DNA of 5,021 nucleotides, from positions 1 to 5,021 of the forward strand of contig CAOJZR010000063.1 of NCBI GenBank assembly GCA_948466105.1, given 5' to 3'. The stretch's first letter is position 1; every line of letters starts with the position of its first letter. Origin of the DNA: an uncultured Bacillota bacterium. GTDB lineage: Bacteria; Bacillota_I; Bacilli_A; RF39; UBA660. The notes beneath the pieces are model-generated. The model did no database searches, was not told where the DNA came from, and saw nothing but the letters and a program-made list of their open reading frames with translations. The translations under genes and the position numbers were made by a program. Positions 1 through 5,021 of this stretch are shown here, one piece after another.

Positions 1-221
1 GCAATTAAAAGCATAACAATACTAATAACTAATTTTAGAAAAAAAAGAGTGATGCTAGTTATAGATGTGAAAAGAAATAAAACAGTTAAACTACCAATAA
101 AAGCCGCTAAAAGGAGCCGAAATAAATCAAGTTTTCTTTTTAAAATAATAGCTACTCCAAATAGTAATAAAAAATCAAAGGCTAAGTTTAATAGTAATAT
201 TAAATCAACATATATTTTCAT
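1..221 (-). CDS. spoIIGA: Sigma-E processing peptidase SpoIIGA, N-terminal part (cut by window edge)
   Basis: SpoIIGA is the membrane-embedded aspartic protease that activates pro-sigma-E in the mother cell during sporulation. Seen here are the first 73 residues. They begin MKIYVDLILLLNLAFDFLLL, continue with a positively charged KRK stretch near residues 28-30, and then an RLLLAAFIGSLTVLFLF-type segment at residues 35-51. This order (MKIY-D-I-LLN--FD-LLL, KR, RLL-GA-IGS) is the recognisable N-terminus of the family and corresponds to the first two of several membrane helices. The catalytic Asp lies in the C-terminal half, outside the window. The ATG at 219-221 matches the family start, and a GGTGAT sequence 3 bases upstream could pair with 16S rRNA. 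The gene follows the cohesin gene by 39 bases on the same strand. Whether it shares that transcript or is insulated by the hairpin at 242-274 is open. In Bacillus the next genes are sigE and sigG; here they would lie beyond position 1. Confidence 0.9.
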   Translation of the reverse strand, partial: MKIYVDLILLLNLAFDFLLLFGVAIILKRKLDLFRLLLAAFIGSLTVLFLFTSITSITLFFLKLVISIVMLLI

Positions 222-241
222 GGCATCACCAAAAATATTAT

Positions 242-274
242 AAAAAAAAAACATAATAAATTATGTCGTTTTTT
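242..274 (-). terminator. AT-only terminator-like hairpin overlapping the cohesin gene stop codon
   Basis: On the minus strand a perfect 7-bp stem, ACATAAT/ATTATGT (260-266 with 251-257), encloses a 2-base loop and is followed by a run of ten T (251-242). An A run at 269-274 could extend the pairing into the T run across a CG bulge. The hairpin contains the TAA stop of the cohesin gene (261-263). The shape fits an intrinsic terminator, but the stem has one G-C pair, so it would be weak and leaky. If active it would partly separate spoIIGA from the hydrolase and cohesin genes. Confidence 0.4.
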
Positions 275-1598
275 CTATATTATTCAATATTTTTTCTTTG
301 CTTTTTTTAGTTTTTTTCTTATTTTTACCTTTAAATATAAAAACTAAAATAAGCGTTATAAAGGTTAAAACTAAAAGAATAGTCAAAACTATAAGAGCAT
401 TATAATAATCTTTATTTTTTTGAGTCAAAAGTTTTATTTCTTCTATATTATAGACTTGAAGAGTATGATCAATAGTATCATACATATACCAAGTTTCATG
501 GTTATTTTCTAAATTAACACCATATACAAGTGCAAATCTTGAACTATCTTTTAATTTATAAGCTTCAACTTCTTTTTCATTTATAGTTATTGTTGTTTTA
601 TGATAGTTTTTAGGAATATCTTTAACTGTTTTAATATTTAGCATAATATAATCAAAAACAAATTCTTGATATGGGGTGAAATTATTACTATTAATATCAT
701 ACTGATATAAAGAAATATTACCTTCACTATTCTTTAAACCAACTAATAATATATCGACAGTTTCATTGTAAAAAGCTGGAACTTCTTCATTATTTATAAT
801 TGTTGTGGTTTCAGTAAAAGAAGTTGGCTTTTCTAAAAATTCCTTTTTTCTAACAACAGTATAGTTATTACCATTTAATGTAATATTTATAGGCGCTAAT
901 TCTTTTACAATGGCTTTTATTTTATAAACTCGGACATTGCCATTTTCAGCAGTCACTTTAATTTCTATATTATTTTCGCCTTCACTAACAGGTATTTCCC
1001 CACCACCTTCTAAAGTGGCTTTACTATCCTCTTTGGTAGCATTAACGATTATTTTCTCAGTATTAGGTTCTAACTCAACAACATATTCTAAGGTTTCTTT
1101 ATTAAAAGCTGGACTTATAGCTGCTCCTTCAACAGTTAAACTAGATAAATAATTGTTTTTGCTGTATGTTGCTTCAAGTTCTGATTGAGTCATAATTTTA
1201 ATTGTTTTTGAGCCTTTACTAACACTCATGCTATTTTCATCATATCCTAAGACACTAGCATCACTTATACTTATACTGGCATTTCCTGAAGCTATAGCTT
1301 TAAAATTATATGTATAGGTCTTAGTTTTTCTAGTTGGACTATCTGTTGATTCAACTACGGTAGGCGTATCTGAAGAGCTTAGAATTTGTAATTTTGCTTT
1401 ATCATAATTGACATCAAATTGCCACGCTCCCAAGTTACTAGCTGAAGATAGTGTTACGGTTACTTTGATAGTTTGCCCAACAACGACACTAGAACGATTG
1501 GCACTTACATTGATATTAGCAGAAGCGGCTTTACAATAGTTTGGAAAACTAATCAAAGCCACAATAGTTAATAATATAATTGATAATTTTTTTTTCAT
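261..1598 (-). CDS. Membrane-anchored cohesin-domain protein with cadherin-like domain
   Basis: A 445-residue surface protein, likely an anchoring scaffold. A signal peptide (about 1-27, MKKK then a hydrophobic core, cleavage near ASA) precedes a cohesin domain at about 28-136. That domain shows the family pattern: ANINVSANRSSVVVGQTIKV strand start, SNLGAWQFDVNYD, LQIL, and a late Gly-rich ISISDASVLGYDE. A cadherin-like beta-sandwich domain (Pfam PF12733 type) follows at about 147-230, with the characteristic YLSSLTVEGAAISPAFN start and VTAENGNVRVYKIKA end. Residues 235-392 are extracellular and unrecognised but internally duplicated (see the repeat entries). A single membrane helix lies at about 399-422, followed by a Lys-rich cytoplasmic tail, so the cohesin faces outward. 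AAGGAG stands 6 bases before the ATG and abuts the stop codon of the upstream hydrolase gene, so the two are almost certainly cotranscribed. Cohesins bind dockerins, and the upstream gene ends in a dockerin. Domain calls are firm; binding between the two proteins is inferred. Confidence 0.88.
   Translation of the reverse strand: MKKKLSIILLTIVALISFPNYCKAASANINVSANRSSVVVGQTIKVTVTLSSASNLGAWQFDVNYDKAKLQILSSSDTPTVVESTDSPTRKTKTYTYNFKAIASGNASISISDASVLGYDENSMSVSKGSKTIKIMTQSELEATYSKNNYLSSLTVEGAAISPAFNKETLEYVVELEPNTEKIIVNATKEDSKATLEGGGEIPVSEGENNIEIKVTAENGNVRVYKIKAIVKELAPINITLNGNNYTVVRKKEFLEKPTSFTETTTIINNEEVPAFYNETVDILLVGLKNSEGNISLYQYDINSNNFTPYQEFVFDYIMLNIKTVKDIPKNYHKTTITINEKEVEAYKLKDSSRFALVYGVNLENNHETWYMYDTIDHTLQVYNIEEIKLLTQKNKDYYNALIVLTILLVLTFITLILVFIFKGKNKKKTKKSKEKILNNIEKTT
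444..638 (-). repeat. Second copy of an internal ~73-residue duplication in the cohesin protein
   Basis: Encodes residues about 321-385. It aligns with residues 250-310 of the same protein: KTVKDIPKNYHKTTITIN against KEFLEKPTSFTETTTIIN, then FALVYGVNLENN against ILLVGLKNSEGN, then WYMYDTIDHTLQVY against LYQYDINSNNFTPY. The shared Gly residues (287 and 360) and YxYD motifs (298-301 and 371-374) are both 73 residues apart. The family is not recognised. The alternation of short hydrophobic stretches suggests a beta-rich fold between the adhesive domains and the membrane. Confidence 0.6.
669..851 (-). repeat. First copy of the internal ~73-residue duplication
   Basis: Encodes residues about 250-310, directly after the cadherin-like domain. 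It carries the pattern KEFLEKP, TTTIINNEEVPAFY, ILLVGLKNSEGNISLYQYD. The match to the second copy is at protein level only; the DNA has diverged, so the duplication is old rather than a recent tandem event. Confidence 0.6.
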
Positions 1599-1609
1599 AA
1601 CTGACTCCT

Positions 1610-3613
1610 TTATTCTATTTTAGAAGTTCCTAATATATGTTTTTGTATTCTAAGTAAATCAATTAAAGAAATATTTCCATCTTTATTGATATCAGCGGCT
1701 TTACGATAACTAGATGATAATTGGATAGAACCTAAAATTTGTTTTTGAACTTTAAGTAAATCCATAATTGTTATTTGACCATCACCATTAACATCACCAT
1801 TTATAACAATGCTATATTTTTTTACTTCCTCACCTCTTATTAGGGAAACAATATCACCTGTTTTTAATGTACCTGTTTTAGGATTGTTGTTACTATCTGT
1901 GATTGTTACTGTTAATGTAGGAATGTCTTTTTTGATTTTGTTTATTAAAGTATCACTTGATGTATTTAGGGCAACATCAAGTATAGATTCACCATCATTT
2001 TTAATATTATTGGTATTTAATATTTGATCAATAGGTATTTTTTCTTTACTGCTTTTTTTGATATTTAAATGATAATTCTTCTTATCACCATTTTGAGCTG
2101 TTACTGTGATTGTGAAGGTCGTTTCTTTATCTTTTAATTCAATTGTTCCTGTTTTAGAAACAGTTGATGTACCTGCAACTGGATTAGCAGAAATATCAAT
2201 TTTATTAATACTATCAGCTACAGTTATTTCATAATTTTCTTTTGCTCCATCAAACCCTGAAATAACAGTTCCATTAACTTTAAGGCTACTTAAGAAATTG
2301 TTAGGATTACCTTTAGGAGGCATGCTAGTTGCTTCTGGCATATTGGTATAATAAGGGATAGAAAAGACAATTTTCTCATCTATAATACCTTGTTCTACAT
2401 AAGAATTATAGGTTGCTACTGCTTCACTAGCTGGAGCTTCAATATTTTGCATATATTGGTGATAATTGGTATAAGTTGAGGTTGGGGAAAAATCCCACTT
2501 TTGAAAATAAGTTGTATACTGACCTTCAGCTATGTAGCCTGTTGCTATCCATTCAGCTCCACCTATAATGGCTTTATATGGACTAGTCCAAGGAAGATTA
2601 TATAATCCATTATCGCGTTTAGCGTATTCTAAACCATTTAGTGATGGATTGGCCCCAGCTGTTGCACCTATACCATAAAAATTATAATAACCTTCATAGC
2701 CTTTTATATTCCCTGCTGTCATAGTACTACCATTTATTCCAACTTCTTGTCTTGAGCGGGAAGCTATGTGTAGTGGGCTAACATTATATTTGGCAGCTGC
2801 TTCAATATAATAATCAATATAATTATTCCAAAAATTAGTATATAATATTTTCCTTACTGCTTCACGTGTTTGGTAATCTGGATTATAATTTAGGTTTTCA
2901 AACATAAAAATATGTCTTTCATCTAAAAAGTTTCTAGGATCAAGATAGTAAGCTACAATCTGTTCATTTGCAATATACCATGTAGAACCATCTTTGGGAT
3001 AGAATGTATTGGTATAATAATCATAACCTAAAGAGCTTGTTGAAGCATAACCCCAGTCATTAATACTATTTGTTATTTGAACTAGACTTCTTGTTCCTTT
3101 GGTTTCATCTGTCAAGGCTTTTTGCCAAGTGACTGGAGTTGTAACATTTTTGTTACTAGCTGTATCAATCCCTTTAAAAATCCAATTAGGATGTTTTTTA
3201 TATAGTTCTAATAATTTATGATGATATGTGCTTGGAAAACCTTGTTCTTTTAGATAATTAATAAATTCACTATCTGATAAGGTTGTGGTTAATGTGGTTC
3301 CATTTTCGGTTTTTAAGGTTACATATCTTGTACATATATAGGCGTTGGTATTGCCATTATAATTTATTTGATACCATTTATTGGTTGTACAATCAAATTC
3401 TCCTGTAGCAATTGAACCATCAGTTGTATGGCTTTCGCCTATGATTGTAACTTCATTACCTGTATTTAATTTTCCTACTTCTTCATATGTTTTACCTGCC
3501 CCACTTCTTATTTTGACTGATGTATCATTTACATATCCATATAAGGTTTGAGCTTTTGTTGGAAGAATGAATGCAAAAAAGCAAAGGAATACTGTTAATA
3601 TTTTTTTATGCAT
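1610..3613 (-). CDS. Secreted dockerin-bearing peptidoglycan N-acetylglucosaminidase (SH3b, GH73-like)
   Basis: A 667-residue exported cell-wall hydrolase, predicted to cut N-acetylglucosaminyl bonds in peptidoglycan glycan strands. A signal peptide (1-21, cleavage after PTKA) is followed by a bacterial SH3 domain at about 23-100 (VNDTSVKIRSGAGKTYEEVGKL), which usually binds wall peptides. A glucosaminidase region spans about 130-395, with WYIANEQIVAYYLDPRNFL and the catalytic-site signature SPLHIASRSRQEVG, in which Glu290 is the likely general acid. GYYNFYGIGA follows at 308-317, as in clostridial autolysins of this type. A cadherin-like beta-sandwich domain lies at about 437-518. After a linker with a TLKTGDIVSL segment comes a C-terminal type I dockerin (about 604-667). 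Its two calcium loops are DVNGDGQITIMD (Asp607, Asn609, Asp611, Asp618) and DINKDGNISLID (Asp641, Asn643, Asp645, Asp652). AGGAGG lies 6 bases before the ATG, and the promoter is at 3641-3669. It is the first gene of a unit with the cohesin gene 11 bases downstream. Substrate is inferred from the family. Confidence 0.9.
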   Translation of the reverse strand: MHKKILTVFLCFFAFILPTKAQTLYGYVNDTSVKIRSGAGKTYEEVGKLNTGNEVTIIGESHTTDGSIATGEFDCTTNKWYQINYNGNTNAYICTRYVTLKTENGTTLTTTLSDSEFINYLKEQGFPSTYHHKLLELYKKHPNWIFKGIDTASNKNVTTPVTWQKALTDETKGTRSLVQITNSINDWGYASTSSLGYDYYTNTFYPKDGSTWYIANEQIVAYYLDPRNFLDERHIFMFENLNYNPDYQTREAVRKILYTNFWNNYIDYYIEAAAKYNVSPLHIASRSRQEVGINGSTMTAGNIKGYEGYYNFYGIGATAGANPSLNGLEYAKRDNGLYNLPWTSPYKAIIGGAEWIATGYIAEGQYTTYFQKWDFSPTSTYTNYHQYMQNIEAPASEAVATYNSYVEQGIIDEKIVFSIPYYTNMPEATSMPPKGNPNNFLSSLKVNGTVISGFDGAKENYEITVADSINKIDISANPVAGTSTVSKTGTIELKDKETTFTITVTAQNGDKKNYHLNIKKSSKEKIPIDQILNTNNIKNDGESILDVALNTSSDTLINKIKKDIPTLTVTITDSNNNPKTGTLKTGDIVSLIRGEEVKKYSIVINGDVNGDGQITIMDLLKVQKQILGSIQLSSSYRKAADINKDGNISLIDLLRIQKHILGTSKIE

Positions 3614-3625
3614 AATTCCCCTCCT
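3614..3625 (-). promoter_or_regulatory. Strong ribosome binding site of the dockerin hydrolase
   Basis: On the minus strand AAGGAGGGGAATT precedes the ATG. The AGGAGG core (3620-3625) is a full match to the 16S anti-Shine-Dalgarno sequence with 6 bases of spacing, which fixes the start codon at 3613 and suggests efficient translation. Confidence 0.85.
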
Positions 3626-3640
3626 TACTATCTATTTAAT

Positions 3641-3669
3641 ATTATAGCAAAAAGAGTTTAAAATGTATA
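3641..3669 (-). promoter_or_regulatory. Sigma-A-type extended -10 promoter of the hydrolase-cohesin unit
   Basis: On the minus strand TATACA (3669-3664, four of six matches to TTGACA) is followed by a 17-base spacer and a perfect TATAAT (3646-3641). TGC directly before TATAAT makes an extended -10 (TGnTATAAT). Transcription would start near 3634, giving a leader of about 20 bases with the ribosome binding site. It lies downstream of the tRNA terminator, so the unit does not depend on tRNA read-through. It looks like a vegetative sigma-A promoter; no sporulation sigma signature was recognised. Confidence 0.65.
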
Positions 3670-3691
3670 GCAATATTCGACAAAATAATAC

Positions 3692-3723
3692 AAAAAAAGG
3701 AAACCGTAACACTACGAGTTTCC
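3692..3723 (-). terminator. Intrinsic terminator of the tRNA-Gln transcript
   Basis: On the minus strand the stem GGAAAC (3723-3718), a bulged T, and CGT (3716-3714) pairs with ACG (3707-3705) and GTTTCC (3704-3699) around a 6-base AGTGTT loop. A run of seven T (3698-3692) follows at once. This is the classic Rho-independent layout and the strongest terminator in the window. It lies about 95 bases past the tRNA 3' end and just upstream of the hydrolase promoter. Confidence 0.85.
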
Positions 3724-3725
3724 AA

Positions 3726-3743
3726 TGTATTATTTCTAATACA
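3726..3743 (-). other. Perfect hairpin with GAAA loop in the tRNA trailer
   Basis: On the minus strand TGTATTA, GAAA, TAATACA form a perfect 7-bp stem closed by a GNRA-type tetraloop, two bases upstream of the terminator stem. It may simply shape the 3' trailer of the tRNA precursor. As DNA it is also an 18-base palindrome-like site that a dimeric regulator could bind. Its function is unknown. Confidence 0.4.
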
Positions 3744-3791
3744 GTAAATTATATGCAGGTGTTTTCTATTTATGCTTTTAAATATATTATT

Positions 3792-3810
3792 AAAATGTTT
3801 TTAACATTTT
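3792..3810. other. AT-rich 8-bp inverted repeat just past the tRNA 3' end
   Basis: AAAATGTT and AACATTTT form a perfect 8-bp stem with a 3-base loop, starting 8 bases after the encoded CCA of the tRNA. It has only one G-C pair. On the minus strand it is followed by TTTTAATAATATATTT, so it may act as a weak first terminator or as a processing structure ahead of the stronger terminator at 3692-3723. Confidence 0.35.
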
Positions 3811-3818
3811 TTATACTT

Positions 3819-3893
3819 TGGCTGCCCCAGTTAGATTCGAACTAACGCATCGTGGAGTCAGAGTCCACTGCCTTACCGCTTGGCCATGGGGCA
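3819..3893 (-). tRNA. tRNA-Gln, anticodon CUG, CCA encoded
   Basis: A 75-base cloverleaf fits with every stem perfect. The acceptor is TGCCCCA/TGGGGCA. The D arm is GCC/GGC around AAGCGGTAA. The anticodon stem GTGGA/TCCAC carries the loop CTCTGAC. The variable loop has 5 bases, and the T stem is GTTAG/CTAAC with loop TTCGAAT. The discriminator is G and the 3' CCA is encoded (3821-3819). The anticodon CTG (3861-3859) reads CAG only. The GCCAAGCGGTAAGGC D arm is typical of Firmicute tRNA-Gln. It is a lone tRNA between a promoter (3902-3930) and a terminator (3692-3723), so it is probably a single-gene transcript. Confidence 0.96.
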
Positions 3894-3901
3894 ATGACAT
3901 A

Positions 3902-3930
3902 ATTATAACACGTTTTTGCTTTTTTGAAAA
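3902..3930 (-). promoter_or_regulatory. Extended -10 promoter of the tRNA-Gln gene
   Basis: On the minus strand TTTTCA (3930-3925, four of six matches to TTGACA) and a perfect TATAAT (3907-3902) are 17 bases apart, with TGT directly before TATAAT forming an extended -10. The expected start, near 3895, lies only about 2 bases before the mature tRNA 5' end at 3893. The precursor would therefore have almost no 5' leader for RNase P to remove. Confidence 0.75.
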
Positions 3931-4285
3931 TAATTTGTTGTTTTTTCTTAAATATATTGTATTTTTGGGGTATACTTTTAAAAGTTCTTAAATGCTATTG
4001 TAATCTTTATTTATAAGTATTTACGACCATTTTATTTTTGGGAATATTGACATATATTTTTATAATTTTTTGTATTTTTGTTTTTAAAAGTAATAAATAT
4101 TTGTATTCTCAATTTTAAATATTAAAAAAACACTATGAACTATTATATAGTATTTAAGCATTCTATCATAGCTAGACTAATAGCTTCGCTATAACAATAG
4201 TATTATTATCTCATATAGTCAAATTAAAAATAATTATTATAAAAAATTTTCTAAAAAAGATTAACTCTTATTTGAAGAAACTAAA
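3931..4285. other. AT-rich intergenic stretch with small hairpins, no convincing gene
   Basis: About 355 bases of very AT-rich DNA between the tRNA promoter and the terminator of the right-hand gene. No frame on either strand gives a gene with a ribosome binding site. Visible structures are a nested hairpin at 4133-4171 (CTATGA/TCATAG enclosing ACTAT-TAT-ATAGT) and a small perfect hairpin at 4180-4192 (ATAGC-TTC-GCTAT). The motif TAGC recurs several times between 4169 and 4190. The rest is homopolymer-rich A/T. It may be decayed coding sequence or spacer. Confidence 0.5.
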
Positions 4286-4330
4286 AGAATTAGATGATGA
4301 TATTTCAAAATGAAATCATAATCTAATTCT
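4286..4330 (-). terminator. Long hairpin, probable terminator of the right-hand gene
   Basis: AGAATTAGAT (4286-4295) pairs perfectly with ATCTAATTCT (4321-4330). The pairing continues inward through ATGAT/ATCAT and TTCA/TGAA with one mismatch and a two-base bulge, giving about 19 pairs around an AAA loop. On the minus strand the stem is followed by TTTTAGTTTC, an imperfect T tract, and it sits about 40 bases past the TAG stop of the gene at 4371. The plus-strand side has A instead of T, so it fits a minus-strand terminator. Stem length is greater than usual. Confidence 0.6.
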
Positions 4331-4370
4331 AAAAATACTTAAATTATAGTACAAAACAAGGAAGTAAATT

Positions 4371-5021
4371 CTAACATATTTTTCTAACCCCAGATAATAT
4401 TTTTTCTTTATCTTTTTTTGCCCTTTCCAATTCATTAGGTGTCACATAAAGACCTAATAATAATCTTTCTTCTAAACTTAAACTTTTTGATATTTCAAAT
4501 AATTTTAAACAATCTTCACACTGTTTAAATTTTGATAAATAGAAATCAGTTGGTCCTAATAATTTATCATATCCAAAAAATAAAATCTTAACTATTAACT
4601 CAGAAAAATCGGTTACCATATTTTGTAATTCTTTTTTGTTTGGTGCTTGCTCAATTAAAGTAAGCGCTAATGAATTTCCACAAATTTCTGCAACTCTTTC
4701 TTCTGGACAATACAACCAATATTTGTGATATTTTCTATAATGTTGATTGATTTTGAATTCTAGTAAAACATTCATAATTTCAAATATCGGGCTTGGCAAA
4801 CTTACAATGCGAGAAAAAAATTCATCATCACTTTGTTTATAAGCATTACATGCCTGCCAAAGGAAAGAATGAATATCATTTTTTTCTTGTTCAGCTATTT
4901 TTTTGTGATCAGCATGTTTTACTTCATGATAAATAGTTGCAACAGTTTGATAATATAGATAATAAAGTTTTTCAGTTTTTCCAAATGAATATGGGGCAAT
5001 TATAGAATCTTTTAAAGTTTG
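4371..5021 (-). CDS. Unrecognised protein with HExxH motif, C-terminal 216 residues (start outside window)
   Basis: The frame is open from the window edge to a TAG stop, giving 216 residues; the true start lies beyond 5021. I do not recognise the family. Residues 32-36 read HEVKH within TIYHEVKHADHK, matching the HExxH zinc-binding motif of zincin metallopeptidases, with a hydrophobic helix-like stretch just before it. Further on, WLYCPEERVAEICGNSLAL (residues 102-120) could supply a third zinc ligand (Glu107, Glu108 or Glu112), as in several HExxH peptidases. The spacing of about 70 residues is long, and no family was matched. A CxxC pair (Cys168, Cys171) and Cys216 at the C-terminus are also present. 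No signal peptide or membrane helix is visible in this part, so it may be cytoplasmic. A start at the in-frame TTG 4799 would give only 142 residues, lose HEVKH and ignore the open upstream frame, so I reject it. The gene ends before the hairpin at 4286-4330 and appears separate from the tRNA. Confidence 0.8.
   Translation of the reverse strand, partial: QTLKDSIIAPYSFGKTEKLYYLYYQTVATIYHEVKHADHKKIAEQEKNDIHSFLWQACNAYKQSDDEFFSRIVSLPSPIFEIMNVLLEFKINQHYRKYHKYWLYCPEERVAEICGNSLALTLIEQAPNKKELQNMVTDFSELIVKILFFGYDKLLGPTDFYLSKFKQCEDCLKLFEISKSLSLEERLLLGLYVTPNELERAKKDKEKILSGVRKIC

Noticed and set aside
49..243. Plus-strand open frame of 64 codons starting with GTG
   Set aside because: It lies opposite the SpoIIGA coding sequence, has no ribosome binding site, and its Lys/Ser/Asn-rich product is what the antisense of a hydrophobic membrane protein gives.
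237..265. TATAAT on the minus strand just upstream of spoIIGA as its own promoter
   Set aside because: The hexamer 17 bases upstream (CATAAT) does not resemble a -35 box, and the start would fall only about 9 bases before the ATG, inside the possible ribosome binding site. The T run beside it makes a chance match likely.
264..270. TGTCGTT as a Spo0A box near spoIIGA
   Set aside because: It differs from TGTCGAA at two of seven positions and lies within the cohesin coding end; too weak to claim.
937..1152. Plus-strand open frame within the cohesin gene
   Set aside because: It is a shadow of the minus-strand cohesin gene, with no start signal or recognisable product.
1530..1535. Lipobox at Cys22 of the cohesin protein
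   Set aside because: The residues before the Cys (FPNY) do not fit the L-A/S-G/A-C lipobox. A normal signal peptidase site near ASA and a C-terminal membrane helix explain export and anchoring.
1809..2027. Plus-strand open frame within the hydrolase gene
   Set aside because: It is antisense to the linker and dockerin-proximal part of the hydrolase and has no independent support.
3663..3845. Plus-strand open frame of 60 codons
   Set aside because: It runs through the tRNA terminator hairpins and into the tRNA gene itself, and has no ribosome binding site.
4047..4066. TTGACA followed by TATAAT on the plus strand
   Set aside because: The two hexamers are only about 8 bases apart, far short of the 16-18 needed for a sigma-A promoter, and no gene follows.
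4135..4194. Plus-strand micro-ORF of 19 residues beginning MNYYIVFKHS
   Set aside because: No ribosome binding site precedes the ATG (only A-rich sequence), and it coincides with the hairpin cluster; a frame of this length is expected by chance.

Overview
The window is strongly AT-rich (roughly 30% G+C by eye). Every confident gene is on the minus strand, so the region reads from right (5021) to left (1). The organism looks like a low-GC Firmicute from an endospore-forming or recently spore-forming lineage. The leftmost gene has the unmistakable N-terminus of SpoIIGA, the sigma-E processing peptidase. The secreted proteins carry domains typical of gut-type Clostridia and Bacilli: cohesin, dockerin, cadherin-like beta-sandwich, SH3b and a GH73-like glucosaminidase. 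The exact lineage cannot be fixed from this window.

Layout in transcription order: (1) 5021-4371, the C-terminal 216 residues of an unrecognised protein with an HEVKH motif, possibly a zinc metallopeptidase, followed by a long terminator-like hairpin at 4286-4330. (2) About 375 bases of very AT-rich DNA with small hairpins and no convincing gene. (3) A complete tRNA-Gln with anticodon CUG and encoded CCA at 3893-3819, with an extended -10 promoter almost touching its 5' end and a clear intrinsic terminator at 3692-3723. (4) A promoter at 3641-3669 driving a two-gene unit. Its first gene encodes a secreted peptidoglycan hydrolase ending in a type I dockerin (3613-1610). Eleven bases later comes a membrane-anchored protein with an N-terminal cohesin (1598-261). 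(5) After a 39-base gap holding an AT-only terminator-like hairpin, the start of spoIIGA (221-1), cut by the window edge.

The main idea: the hydrolase has a dockerin and the next gene supplies a cohesin on a single-pass membrane anchor. Together they look like a minimal two-component cellulosome-type device that would dock a cell-wall hydrolase at the cell surface instead of a polysaccharidase. Its position directly upstream of spoIIGA raises, but does not prove, a role in sporulation-linked wall remodelling. The cohesin protein also holds an internally duplicated extracellular module of about 73 residues that I do not recognise.
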